Assembly (NCBI GenBank): GCA_905234605.1
Contig: CAJOIE010000010.1
Coordinates: 1-64,000, forward strand
Origin: an uncultured Bacteroidaceae bacterium
GTDB taxonomy: Bacteria; Bacteroidota; Bacteroidia; Bacteroidales; Bacteroidaceae
DNA length: 64,000 nt
Reading direction: 5' to 3'
The notes under the pieces are model-generated. The model was not told where the DNA came from, ran no database searches, and saw only the letters and a program-made list of their open reading frames with translations. Numbering within the stretch: position 1 is the first letter of the stretch; each line of letters opens with the position of its first letter. Of the stretch, positions 1-7,793 are shown in pieces. Position numbers and translations under genes: made by a program.

Positions 1-230
1 GCCGCGCCAGCAGTTATGCCAGTGGTGCCTCGGTCTCCGGTGCGCCTCGGCCTCCGGTGCGGCATGTAGACCATGGTTGTGCAGCGGCCATGCTCAGCAC
101 AGTGGAGGGCTGCCTGCATTGGGCTCTGCACGGCGGTGCTGCTGTGTGTTTGTTGGACTTTTCCGTGCCACTGGCTTCCGTCCTGCGGTTGCAGCCGCGA
201 CCGCGCCAACAGTTATGTCAGTGGGGACTC
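1..230. repeat. Degenerate GC-rich repeat block, left copy
   Basis: No convincing gene is present. Bases 1-135 match 1637-1790 in the same orientation: a shared GCCAGCAGTTA-type segment, several CTCCGGTGC units of about 17 bp, then CGGCATGT and a stretch containing GCGGCCATGCTCAGCACA. Bases 164-230 resemble the 37-bp units at 1557-1630 followed by GGTTGCAGCCGCG. The two blocks flank the small gene at 818-1168 and the tnpB remnant. This looks like duplicated mobile-element debris. Bases 231-382 hold nothing recognisable. Confidence 0.55.
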
Positions 231-382
231 GTTGGCGGTCTTCACTTCCTGACGTGCTGCCGTGCGGATCTCGTTGTTCGTTGCTTTCTTCGTTGTCATA
301 GTGTGCGCCCCTGCCCTGGGGACTTTTCTGGCAATGTGACGTTGGCGGGTTTATTTTGAAAACTGACACGAAGGTAAGGACC

Positions 383-479
383 GTTTGGCGTGAGTGCCTG
401 CAGGAATGTATTTAACACTTGTTTTAACACTGTAAGTGTTAAAACAAGTGTTAAATACAGGCGTGCGTCCGTGCCAAAC
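383..479. repeat. Long perfect hairpin (25-bp arms, 3-nt loop)
   Basis: Bases 407-431 and 435-459 are perfect inverted repeats of 25 bp separated by GTA. The arms are AT-rich, built on TTTAACACTTG and TTTTAACACT, in an otherwise GC-rich area. Weaker complementarity continues outward, including GTTTGGC at 383-389 against GCCAAAC at 473-479. There is no T-tract and no gene within 350 bp, so an ordinary terminator is unlikely. It could be a miniature inverted-repeat element or an excised element end. Bases 480-735 hold no gene or motif I can support. Confidence 0.75.
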
Positions 480-735
480 AGCGCGTCCGTAGCGCGTATT
501 AAACAACCCCGCGCCATGTGCGCGATAAGAAACCCTGCGCGAGGGCTGGCTGTCTGGGCAGCGGTCAGGGGCAACGGTCAGGGGCAGCGGTCAGGCATAT
601 ATGCGGCGCGTTGCACCCGTCGCACCCACGTGAAGCCCCGAGCGAGGCGTGGGGTGAAGAGAAGGATAGGAAAGTGTTCTGGGAAAGTAAAGTATTGTTG
701 AAAGGCTGTTTTTGAGTATCACCCAACAATAAAAC

Positions 736-767
736 AAACCTTGATTCATTGAAATGAACCAAGGTTT
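736..767 (-). terminator. Terminator hairpin for the 818-1168 gene
   Basis: AAACCTTGATTCATT (736-750) pairs with AATGAACCAAGGTTT (753-767) with one mismatch and a 2-nt loop. On the minus strand a T-rich tail (GTTTTATTGTTG) follows. It lies about 50 bp past the stop of the minus-strand gene at 818. Confidence 0.6.
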
Positions 768-817
768 AGATATAAAGGAACTATACACGCACGTGTATAA
801 TATATATAAGGTAGATT

Positions 818-1168
818 CTACCAGCGGATGCCGAGTTTCTTCATGGCTTTATTAACGTATTGCAATGTACCTGCGCCGATGCCATCCATATCGAGCAGTT
901 GCCCTGTGGTAAGTGTGAGGAAATCGGCAAGGGTGGTAATGCCGTGTTGCGCCAGCACGTTGCGTAACCTCACAGCGTATGGTCTATGCTTTTTACCGAA
1001 TGCTTCACACAAATCATCCAGTGTAAACTGCAATGGCTTCGTTCCTGTGTCGTTTTCAGCAGACGTTGGAGTGGCACACCGAATCAGGTCTGCACGGAGT
1101 TCGTGCATTTCTTTCTCAATCTCTTCCATCCGATGAAGGATGGTGGTTAAATTCATATTCTCTTCCAT
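818..1168 (-). CDS. Small helix-hairpin-helix (RNAP alpha-CTD-like) protein
   Basis: A 116-residue protein. The N-terminal 35 residues are charged and heptad-like (ILHRMEEIEKEMHELRADL), probably a short coiled coil. The C-terminal 70 residues read like an RNA polymerase alpha C-terminal-type helix-hairpin-helix: a run ending LRNVLAQHGITTLADFL, then LLDMDGIGAGTLQYV. Such domains bind nucleic acid or protein, so a DNA-associated role is an inference. The start gives MEENMNL; a second ATG four codons in is possible. A TATCTTTA box (1195-1202, minus) is a candidate promoter element. The gene is isolated between repeat debris, which suggests an accessory origin. No precise function is assigned. 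Confidence 0.65.
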   Translation of the reverse strand: MEENMNLTTILHRMEEIEKEMHELRADLIRCATPTSAENDTGTKPLQFTLDDLCEAFGKKHRPYAVRLRNVLAQHGITTLADFLTLTTGQLLDMDGIGAGTLQYVNKAMKKLGIRW

Positions 1169-1329
1169 AATTGTTGTAGCCTTGAAAGATGATGTAAAGA
1201 TACGGATTATTTTTCACGTTGCTATTTAATAAAAACAGCCCGAAAGTCATTGCAGACCTCCGGGCTGGCTCGTCGCGTGAGGGATAAGCTGAGAGACCCT
1301 GCGCCTCGGAGAACATGAGGGATTTACGG

Positions 1330-1542
1330 TTACGAGCGTGTGCCTATCCTCTTACCGTCGCCTATCACCTCATGCTGGATATTGCTCCTTATCAGGTCGG
1401 AGCGCATGGGGCTGGTTCGGGTCATTGAATCGGGAGTGCCTTCCCCGATTAGGTTTCTTAGGTTGATGGCCGCATTGAGGTCGCGGTCGATGGTGTTGCC
1501 GCACTTGGGGCAGCGGTAGGTGCGGATGCGTGTGTCGAGCGG
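1330..1542 (-). pseudogene. tnpB (IS200/IS605-type) C-terminal remnant
   Basis: On the minus strand this frame reads TRIRTYRCPKCGNTIDRDLN followed by AAINLRNL and a tail of about 40 residues to a TAA at 1330-1332. The CPKCG, the D-R-D and the AAxNL signature are the end of the zinc ribbon and the last catalytic block of TnpB (OrfB) proteins. Upstream, an in-frame TGA near 1554 and repeat DNA replace the rest of the gene, so only about 70 codons survive. It is a dead fragment, evidence that an IS605-type element once sat here. Confidence 0.8.
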
Positions 1543-1556
1543 AGTGGCTGTGTGTC

Positions 1557-1790
1557 ATCCTTCCCGTGTCAGCGTCTCTCGTCCTGTGGTTGCATCCTTC
1601 CCGTGCCAGCGTCTCTCGTCCTGTGGTTGCAGCCGCGGCCGTGCCAGCAGTTACGCCGGGTGGTGTCTCGCTCTCCGGTGCTTCTCGCTCTCCGGTGCAT
1701 CTCGGCCTCCGGTTCGGCATGTGGATTATGGTAGCATAGCGGCCATGCTCAGCACAGGGGAGTGTTGCCTGCATGGGGCTCTGGCCCCCT
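1557..1790. repeat. GC-rich repeat block, right copy, with 37-bp tandem units
   Basis: Two tandem 37-bp units (1557-1593 and 1594-1630) differ by one base. Then follow three units of about 17 bp around CTCTCCGGTGC (roughly 1667-1710) and a segment like bases 60-130. It abuts the tnpB remnant at the point where the tnpB frame breaks. No protein-like sequence is apparent in either strand. Confidence 0.65.
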
Positions 1791-1879
1791 CTCTTACGCA
1801 TCGTCGCAGACCGTTGCACGTATCCTGATGGGCGACGTAGCGTCTACATTCAGCAGCGTTGTGTGTGCATAGGTTAGGA

Positions 1880-1920
1880 GTGTATCATGTAGGCGGGAGT
1901 GCTTCGCCCCGAGGATACAC
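1880..1920. terminator. Hairpin downstream of greA
   Basis: GTGTATC (1880-1886) pairs with GATACAC (1914-1920), and the interior GGCGGGAG...CTTCGCCCC can pair further. It lies about 115 bp beyond the greA stop codon and has no clear T-tract. It could be a distal terminator or part of the repeat debris. Otherwise 1791-2034 shows nothing recognisable. Confidence 0.3.
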
Positions 1921-2034
1921 TCGTTGCGGCGTATGTGCTTCGTAGGCTATTGTGGCAGCTTGGCTTGGGTGGCTGTGGCGTGCCGGCTGCTGGCAGGCGC
2001 AAGAGTTGCAGGCGAGTCCTGTTTCCTGCTGTGC

Positions 2035-2496
2035 CTATAGCTGTATGTCGTCTATGCGCAGTCTCATTATGCCGGCCGGCACGTGTGCCTCCACCGTGTC
2101 GCCCACCTTCTTGCCCAGCAGTGCCTGTGCTATGGGTGAGTTTATGGACAGCTTCTTGTCGCGTAGGTTGGCTTCGTGCGGGCTGACAATGGTGTATGTC
2201 ATGCTGCTGTTGTTGTCGATGTTGGTTATCCTGACTCTGGTGAGCAGCCCCACGTTGTCTGCGTCGAGGCGTTTGGTGTCGATGACTCGTGCGAACTCCA
2301 GCACGCGCTGTTTGAAGCGTATGCGGCCCAGCAGCCGTGCCTGTTCGCGTTTTGCGGCACGGTATTCGTAGTTCTCGCTCAGGTCGCCCTGTGCGCGTGC
2401 CTCGGCTATGGCGTCCTTTACGCGTGGCACTTCTGCTTCCAGCTCGTGCAGTTCGGCCACCAGCTTGTTGTAGCCTTCCTGTGACATGTATTCCAT
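2035..2496 (-). CDS. greA: Transcription elongation factor GreA
   Basis: 153 residues, the usual GreA length. GreA inserts its N-terminal coiled coil into the secondary channel of RNA polymerase and stimulates cleavage of backtracked transcripts. The coiled coil spans about residues 5-75, with the tip GDLSENYEYRAAK (37-49) carrying the acidic residues (D38, E41) that hold the catalytic Mg. The globular C-terminal domain includes SINSPIAQALLGKKVGD. The start is an ATG giving MEYMSQEGYNKL. It lies 29 bp after the nitroreductase on the same strand and is probably co-transcribed with it. Confidence 0.95.
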   Translation of the reverse strand: MEYMSQEGYNKLVAELHELEAEVPRVKDAIAEARAQGDLSENYEYRAAKREQARLLGRIRFKQRVLEFARVIDTKRLDADNVGLLTRVRITNIDNNSSMTYTIVSPHEANLRDKKLSINSPIAQALLGKKVGDTVEAHVPAGIMRLRIDDIQL

Positions 2497-2525
2497 ACTG
2501 CTACATTATATTATAAGGTAAGCCA

Positions 2526-3227
2526 TCACATCTGCTGTATGTCTTTGTTCCATGCGAAGGTGTCCTTGCCTGCGCCAATCTCGAAGTGGCACATGGCAAT
2601 GCCGAGGTCAAGGCGTGTGTAGCCGAGTAGCGAGAAGCGTGTGCTTGCGTCCACCACGGGCTTTCCGGTATGCTTGGGCAGGAGTGTGAACACGAATTTC
2701 TGTTGGTTGATGGCTGTCGGTGCGAGCATGGCAGCCTCCATGCCCATGCGGAACCACCTGGGCATCTCGCCGTCCACACGGCAGCAGTCCTCTATGGGTC
2801 GTTGCTTGGTGTGTGCGTGTCCCTGGTTCTCGCCGTAGCCTATGCTTATGACGCATGCCACGTGCTGCCCCTCGGGCACGGCATATCGGTCTGGCTGCTT
2901 ACGGAATGTCAGTGCCACCCAGCAGGTGTTGAGTCCCAGCGTCTGTGCCAGCAGCACGAGCCGCTCGCCGTGGTAGCCCACGCTTATGTCGGTGCCCTTA
3001 GGTGCCACGAGCACGATGTAGTTGTTCACGCCGCGGAAGCGTCCGTACTTAGCCATTCCTGCTGCGAAGGCGCGTGGCTCGTCCTGCACGAGCTGGAAGG
3101 TGAAGCCTGTCTCGGCGTTTATCTCGTTGATGAGTTCCTGCAAGGCTGCTGCCTTGTCGTGCTCGATGGCACGGTCGGTGTATTGGCGCACGCTGTGGCG
3201 CAGGCGCATCGCTTCGTGGAGGGTCAT
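2526..3227 (-). CDS. Nitroreductase family protein
   Basis: A 233-residue FMN-dependent oxidoreductase of the nitroreductase superfamily. The N-terminal RHSVRQYTD is the family's FMN phosphate-binding entry. A GERLVLLAQTLGLNTCWVAL segment (about residues 87-106) and MLAPTAINQQKFVF (about 174-187) are the other conserved blocks. Members reduce nitro groups, quinones or flavins with NAD(P)H; the physiological substrate cannot be read from sequence. It is longer than minimal nitroreductases (about 180 residues) and resembles the two-lobed putative nitroreductase type common in Bacteroidetes. It lies 86 bp downstream of the helicase gene and 29 bp upstream of greA. Confidence 0.85.
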   Translation of the reverse strand: MTLHEAMRLRHSVRQYTDRAIEHDKAAALQELINEINAETGFTFQLVQDEPRAFAAGMAKYGRFRGVNNYIVLVAPKGTDISVGYHGERLVLLAQTLGLNTCWVALTFRKQPDRYAVPEGQHVACVISIGYGENQGHAHTKQRPIEDCCRVDGEMPRWFRMGMEAAMLAPTAINQQKFVFTLLPKHTGKPVVDASTRFSLLGYTRLDLGIAMCHFEIGAGKDTFAWNKDIQQM

Positions 3228-3313
3228 TGTGAAATCAGGAGTCTGGGGTGGAAGTGAATTGTGGGATGTGTCTTCTTGTCACGTCGTCCCACTCCGTTGT
3301 GGGTTGGAGGGGA

Positions 3314-5728
3314 CTATTTCAGAGGGGTGTGACGTAGTGCCTGGCGCAAGGCTTGGGCCACCTGCTGTCGCACCTCTTCCGGGGCGGTGAGTAGCGAGGC
3401 CAGTGTGTCGAGGAGGGTTGTGGCCTCAACTACATCACCCATGGCCCTTTTCCCGTGGGAGAGGGGAGTAGCATCAGCTGCGATACCCTCATTCCCGCAA
3501 GCCTCTGCCTCGGCGGCCTCGTTCCCACAAGCCACAGCCTCGGTGCTCTCATTTGCGTGCGCTCCACTCGTGCGGGTGGGTTGTTGTATGGGCTGTTCTC
3601 CCACGTGGGCTGTGCCGTGTGTTAGGCTGTGTGCCTCAATCTCTTGCAGCAGCTGTTGCAGGTCGTTGTCGGAGAGCAGCACGTTGTCGGGACCGCCGTC
3701 GAGTGCGCCGTCGAAGAGTGATGCCTTGAAGCGCAGCCGTGTGCGCATGTCCTCCTCTATTGTGCCTGCGGCAATGAGGTTCACTATCTCCACGTTCTCG
3801 GTCTGGCCTATTCGGTATATGCGCGACGCTCTCTGCTCGAGTGTGGCGGGGTTCCATGGCAGGTCCACGTTGATGAGCAGTGTGGCTGCCTGCAGGTTGA
3901 GCCCTGTGGCACCGGTGTCGGTTGACAGGAACACTCTCACCTGCTCGTCAGTCTGGAAGGTGTCCACCAGTTGCTGCCGCTCTGCCGCGGGTATGCCGCC
4001 GTGCAGGTATGCAAACTCTATTCCGCTGCGTTCCAGTTCCTCGGCAATGAGGCGTGTCATGCGTTCCCACTGTGAGAACACCACAGCCTTGTTGGCTTTC
4101 TGCCCCTTGGCCGGCGGGTGTGCTATGCCAGCCTCATAGAGCAGGGCTATGGTCTCTTCCACCTTGGTGTCGTGGCGTGAGTGCTCGTCGAGCACGTAGG
4201 TGCTGTCGCACACCATGCGCATCTGTTGCAGTGTGAGCATCAGCGCGGCGCGGTCGTGCTCTGAGAGCGTGTGTGTGCGGTGCGCCTTGCTGGCCAGGCG
4301 TGCCAGCTGCTGCCGCAGGTCGTGGTGCTGTGCCCGCTGCTCGGGCGTCATGGGCACGTATAGGTTTTTGTCTATGCGTGGCGGCAGTTCCTTGGCCACG
4401 TCGCGGCGCAGGCGTCTCATCATGCATCCTTGCAGCCGCTGCGCTATCTCTCCCAGGTGCCGGTAGCCCACTGTGCGTCCGTCGTTGTCTGTCACGAGGT
4501 ATCTCTCCCTGAACAGGTAGTATGGTGCCAGCAGATACTGGTCAACGAGCTCCACTATGCTGTACAGGTCTTCCAGCCTATTCTCTATCGGCGTGCCGCT
4601 GAGCATCAGGGCATAGCGTGAGCGCAGTGCTCGTGCGGCGCGTGCCACCTGTGTGTTCCAGTTCTTGAGGCGTCCCACCTCGTCCATCACCACCATGTCG
4701 AGTGCCAGTGCGTCCTTCACCTCAGGTGCGGCATCGGGCGTGAGCATGGCTGTGAGTGCGCCGTACGACATAATTTTGTATGCTGTCTCGCTCTGCAGTG
4801 CCGTGAGTCGTTGCTGCTGTGTGCCTTCCACCACGATGGCTGTCGCTGCGTGTGTGAGTCGCACCACCTCGCGCCGCCAGTAGTGTGTGAGTGTCGTGGG
4901 GCACACCACGAGCACGTTTCCCACGAAGCCTTCGCGTCGCAGCACCTCGGCCGTGGCAATGGCCTGCACCGTCTTGCCCAGTCCCATCTCGTCGGCCAGG
5001 ATGGCTCGTCCGGCCTTGCATGCGAAGCGCACGCCCTCGCGCTGGTAGGGGTATAGCTTCACGCGCAGCAGTGATGTCAGAGCCTCGTCGGTGTAGTTCT
5101 CGTCGATGGCCTTGCGGCGTGCGGCAGCCTCGCGTTCCTCGACCACGAAGTCGAGAGCGTCGGCATAGCATCTGAAGCCCTCGTCGATGGCCTTGGCCTC
5201 TTGCAGGAACTCGCCGAAGCGGGCGTATGCCTCGGGGCGCAGCTCTCCGAGCTCGTCGAAGTAGTGCTCGGAGAGCCGGCGGTATTGCTCGGCCGCCGTG
5301 GTGCCTATTCTCAGGCGCACCTGCCGCTGCTGTGTGCGGTAGCTCAGGTATACGCTTGTGTAGGCCGGCAGGTCGCGGTGTATGCGTTTGTGGTGGTCGG
5401 CTATCCACTGGCGCGTGGCTTCCACGTGCTTGCAGGTGCCGAGTCTGGATGTCTTGAAGTCCATGCACTCGCAGAAGTTCCACGGGCTCTTTGGGCCGCG
5501 GTACACCACCTTGTATGTCAGCCCGGAGCGTGTGCTGCGCACGCGGTATTCTCCCGGGTAGTAGCGCTCGCTCGGGGCCGTCACGTCCATCTCCTCGTGC
5601 TGTGCCTGCTGCATGCGCAGCATCACCTGCCACTCCTGTGCGGTGAGGTCGGCGGGCTTCACTAAGTGGTTGAGTCTCTCTTTGGGTAGGTCGGCATATT
5701 TCATATCCTTGTAGCGAAGTATTTCCAT
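3314..5728 (-). CDS. SWIM zinc-finger SNF2-family helicase
   Basis: 804 residues from the ATG giving MEILRYKDMKYADL; a longer open frame would run deep into the NUDIX gene. Order: SWIM zinc finger (C86, C88, C99, H101), then a SNF2 ATPase with P-loop ADEMGLGKT (about 244-252), a DExx box MDEVGRLKN (about 345) and LSGTPIENRLEDLYS, then helicase C with VVFSQWERM, TDTGATGLNLQAA and QRASRIYRIGQ. Such proteins translocate on duplex DNA and remodel protein-DNA complexes. The last 110 or so residues are low complexity with imperfect EACGNEA-type repeats, then a short helix. The start overlaps the NUDIX gene by 28 bp, so coupled translation is likely. Context with dinB suggests a DNA-maintenance role (inference). 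Confidence 0.9.
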   Translation of the reverse strand: MEILRYKDMKYADLPKERLNHLVKPADLTAQEWQVMLRMQQAQHEEMDVTAPSERYYPGEYRVRSTRSGLTYKVVYRGPKSPWNFCECMDFKTSRLGTCKHVEATRQWIADHHKRIHRDLPAYTSVYLSYRTQQRQVRLRIGTTAAEQYRRLSEHYFDELGELRPEAYARFGEFLQEAKAIDEGFRCYADALDFVVEEREAAARRKAIDENYTDEALTSLLRVKLYPYQREGVRFACKAGRAILADEMGLGKTVQAIATAEVLRREGFVGNVLVVCPTTLTHYWRREVVRLTHAATAIVVEGTQQQRLTALQSETAYKIMSYGALTAMLTPDAAPEVKDALALDMVVMDEVGRLKNWNTQVARAARALRSRYALMLSGTPIENRLEDLYSIVELVDQYLLAPYYLFRERYLVTDNDGRTVGYRHLGEIAQRLQGCMMRRLRRDVAKELPPRIDKNLYVPMTPEQRAQHHDLRQQLARLASKAHRTHTLSEHDRAALMLTLQQMRMVCDSTYVLDEHSRHDTKVEETIALLYEAGIAHPPAKGQKANKAVVFSQWERMTRLIAEELERSGIEFAYLHGGIPAAERQQLVDTFQTDEQVRVFLSTDTGATGLNLQAATLLINVDLPWNPATLEQRASRIYRIGQTENVEIVNLIAAGTIEEDMRTRLRFKASLFDGALDGGPDNVLLSDNDLQQLLQEIEAHSLTHGTAHVGEQPIQQPTRTSGAHANESTEAVACGNEAAEAEACGNEGIAADATPLSHGKRAMGDVVEATTLLDTLASLLTAPEEVRQQVAQALRQALRHTPLK

Positions 5729-6285
5729 AGCGGTGCTGCCATGAGAGCCTGCTTGATGGCGTCGGTGCGGAGCAGGCGGCGCACTTCGTCGGGTTGCATG
5801 AGCTGCACGCTGATGTCCTCCGTGGGCTCGAGGTGCTGTGTCGATGTGTGCTCCACGCCTGTAGCCACGAAGCTGTAGTTGAGGTTGGAGCATGCGCTGG
5901 CGTTTGGCGAGAGCACCGTCAGCAGCTGCCACTCGCCGCCGGTGTAGCCGGTCTCCTCGAGCAGCTCACGCTGTGCGGCAGCCAGCGGCTCCTCGCCGGC
6001 CTCCACCACTCCGGCCGGCAGCTCGTAGGCCGTGATGCCCAGCCCGTGGCGGTATTGCTGCTCCATCACTATGCGTCCGTCGGTGGTGACGGCAATCACG
6101 TTCACCCATGCGGGGTACTCCAGCACCCAGTATTCCGTGTTCTCCACTCCCGAGGGCAGGCGTACGTGGTCCTTTCGTGCCGTGAGCCACGGCCTGCGTA
6201 TCAGGTACTCGCTGCTAACCACCGTCCACGCCTGTGGTGCGGTTCTCTTGTCGTCCCCCGAGGGGAGCATGTCTTTCTTGTGCAT
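5701..6285 (-). CDS. NUDIX hydrolase, ADP-ribose pyrophosphatase type
   Basis: 194 residues. The Nudix box is visible as AGVVEAGEEPLAAAQRELLE followed by ETGY (GX5EX7REXXEEXG, about residues 95-118), so it should hydrolyse a nucleoside diphosphate linked to another moiety. The upstream strand pattern (VNVIAVTTDGRIVMEQQYR) and the ELPAG lead-in fit ADP-ribose/NDP-sugar pyrophosphatases; the exact substrate is not determined. It sits between dinB (33 bp upstream) and the SNF2 helicase (28-bp overlap), all on the minus strand, so the three probably form an operon. Confidence 0.88.
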   Translation of the reverse strand: MHKKDMLPSGDDKRTAPQAWTVVSSEYLIRRPWLTARKDHVRLPSGVENTEYWVLEYPAWVNVIAVTTDGRIVMEQQYRHGLGITAYELPAGVVEAGEEPLAAAQRELLEETGYTGGEWQLLTVLSPNASACSNLNYSFVATGVEHTSTQHLEPTEDISVQLMQPDEVRRLLRTDAIKQALMAAPLWKYFATRI

Positions 6286-6318
6286 ACGTATAGGCAGGTG
6301 TATAGGAAATAGGGAAAA

Positions 6319-7437
6319 TCAGGAACAGCGTGAAAGGGTCTCTTTGAAGTCCAGCTCTAACTGCACCCATCGGGCAGCGTGTCCGTCGTCGTCCACGGGA
6401 CGGCTCACGCTGAGCCCCATGAGGCGTATGCCCATGCCGCCACGGTCCACCTCGCTGAGCAGGTGCCGTGCCATGGGCAGGATAGCCTCTGTGCGCGGCT
6501 CTATGGCGTGGCCCTTGTGGAGCATGCCCTCGCCGGTGCTTATGCTGCGTGTCAGCACCGAGAAGTCGGCACGCTTCACCTTGAGTGTCAGTGTCTGGCC
6601 GCGGAAGCCCGTGCGCTCCAGCCTGCCTGCCAGCTGCGTGGCGGCAGCCTGCAGTGCCTCGTCGAGCTCACGGGAGGTGTGCAGGTCGCGCTCGTAGGTC
6701 TGCTCGCAGCCCACCGACTTGCGTTCATGCCAAGGCTCCACGGGGCGTGTGTCGATGCCTCGGGCAAAGAGATAGAGCATGGAGCCCATCTTGCCGAAAC
6801 GCTCCACGAGGTAGCTCTCCGAGTGGCTGCGCAGATCGTGCCCCGTGAAGATGCCCACTCTGTGCAGTGCCTCGGCCGTGCGCGGCCCCACGCCCCACAG
6901 CTTCTCCACGCGCAGGCTGTCGATGAATGCCTGTGCGCGCGACGGGTGAATGGTGGTCAGCCCGTCGGGCTTGTGCATGTCGGAGGCTATCTTGGCCAAT
7001 AGCTTGCAGTAGCTCACGCCTGCCGAGGCCGTCAGATGCAGGCGCGAGCGTATCTTTGCCTTGATCTCCTGCGCCATCACCGTGGCCACGGTCTGACCCG
7101 TCTTGCTCTCCGTGACGTCGAGAAACGCCTCGTCGAGCGAGATAGGCTCCACCAGGTCGGTATACTCGTGGAAGATGGCGTGCATCTGTGCCGACACCTC
7201 CTTGTAGCGAGCGTGGGACCCGCCCACCACCACGAGTCCGGGACACAGCCGCTTGGCTGTGCTCACGGCCATGGCCGAGTGCACGCCGTAGGGGCGTGCC
7301 TCGTAGGACGCCGTGGCCACCACGCCGCGCGGACCGTCGTAGCCCACGGCCACGGGACGACCCCGCAGCTCGGGATGGTCGAGCTGCTCCACCGAGGCGA
7401 AGAACGCATCCATGTCTATGTGTATGATCTTGCGCAT
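6319..7437 (-). CDS. dinB: DNA polymerase IV (Y family)
   Basis: 372 residues starting MRKIIHIDMDAFFASVEQ; open frame exists further upstream but the family start and a promoter box fix this ATG. Translesion polymerase: catalytic acidic residues D8 (IDMDAF) and D102-E103 (SLDEAFLDV), palm and fingers block PRGVVATASYEARPYGVHSA, thumb HhH with LWGVGPRTAEALHRVGI, and a little-finger domain with ARGIDTRPV and KSVGCEQTYERDL. Error-prone bypass of damaged bases is the known role. It heads a minus-strand group with the NUDIX and SNF2 genes. No LexA-type operator was identified. Confidence 0.96.
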   Translation of the reverse strand: MRKIIHIDMDAFFASVEQLDHPELRGRPVAVGYDGPRGVVATASYEARPYGVHSAMAVSTAKRLCPGLVVVGGSHARYKEVSAQMHAIFHEYTDLVEPISLDEAFLDVTESKTGQTVATVMAQEIKAKIRSRLHLTASAGVSYCKLLAKIASDMHKPDGLTTIHPSRAQAFIDSLRVEKLWGVGPRTAEALHRVGIFTGHDLRSHSESYLVERFGKMGSMLYLFARGIDTRPVEPWHERKSVGCEQTYERDLHTSRELDEALQAAATQLAGRLERTGFRGQTLTLKVKRADFSVLTRSISTGEGMLHKGHAIEPRTEAILPMARHLLSEVDRGGMGIRLMGLSVSRPVDDDGHAARWVQLELDFKETLSRCS

Positions 7438-7460
7438 GTAGCTCCAGCAATGCTGTGCCA

Positions 7461-7468
7461 CAAAGGTA
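7461..7468 (-). promoter_or_regulatory. dinB promoter -7 box
   Basis: TACCTTTG on the minus strand matches the Bacteroidetes sigma-A -7 consensus TAnnTTTG. It ends 23 nt before the dinB ATG, giving a short leader of under 20 nt. Confidence 0.65.
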
Positions 7469-7485
7469 GCAAAAGTATGCTCACC

Positions 7486-7561
7486 ACCCTGCATCCACAT
7501 CGCGATAACCCTGCACCCCCGGGCGCAAGAACCCTGCACCGTGGTCCGGCAAGACCCTGCA
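7486..7561 (+). repeat. Phased ACCCTGCA array A (4 copies)
   Basis: The octamer ACCCTGCA occurs at 7486, 7508, 7531 and 7554, that is every 22, 23 and 23 bp. The intervening 14-15 bp differ between copies. The array lies between the divergent dinB promoter and the promoter at 7633. The same core and period recur at four other intergenic sites in the window (23892, 37536, 50495, 63071). Confidence 0.85.
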
Positions 7562-7632
7562 CCCACGTCTGAGAGGGATGCGAGGGTGAGATTTTTTTTG
7601 CCTGCGCGTGCTCCCCGTGTCACTAATCTTCA

Positions 7633-7640
7633 TATCTTTG
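7633..7640 (+). promoter_or_regulatory. Promoter -7 box before the leader hairpin
   Basis: TATCTTTG matches TAnnTTTG. A TTTG at 7597-7600 is too far upstream (32 nt) to be a standard -33 box. Transcription would start at about 7645, exactly at the left arm of the 7648-7710 hairpin. Confidence 0.55.
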
Positions 7641-7647
7641 CCTCCAC

Positions 7648-7710
7648 AAGGATACAACACCCCCATACGCCGGCCACGCCAAGTGGCACTCACGGGGGTG
7701 TTGTATCCTT
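7648..7710 (+). ncRNA. Structured leader or small RNA candidate
   Basis: Bases 7648-7664 and 7694-7710 are perfect 17-bp inverted repeats (AAGGATACAACACCCCC and its complement). The 29-nt loop contains its own stem, GCCAC (7673-7677) with GTGGC (7683-7687). A TATCTTTG promoter box ends 7 nt upstream, and CCTTTTCTG follows the right arm. A transcript from here would be almost entirely hairpin and then meet a short U-run, which fits either an attenuator for the gene at 7794 or a free small RNA of about 70 nt. No known RNA family was recognised. Confidence 0.45.
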
Positions 7711-7793
7711 TTCTGTAAGGCCGTCTCCGTGGGTTAACGTGCTCGCTGGCAGTGAGCACTGACACGTTCTTCACACTTATTGTCACCCGCGTT

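Noticed and set aside
57..701. Several 60-100 codon frames at the left end
   Set aside because: Overlap each other in all frames, lie in repeat DNA and the hairpin, and show no conserved motif.
1231..1290. AGCCCG...CGGGCT stem as a tnpB element end
   Set aside because: Only a 6-bp stem with a loop of about 20 nt, outside the remnant frame; too weak to call without an intact copy.
1370..1819. 149-codon minus-strand frame
   Set aside because: It is the wrong frame over the tnpB remnant and repeat block; the correct TnpB frame is one base shifted.
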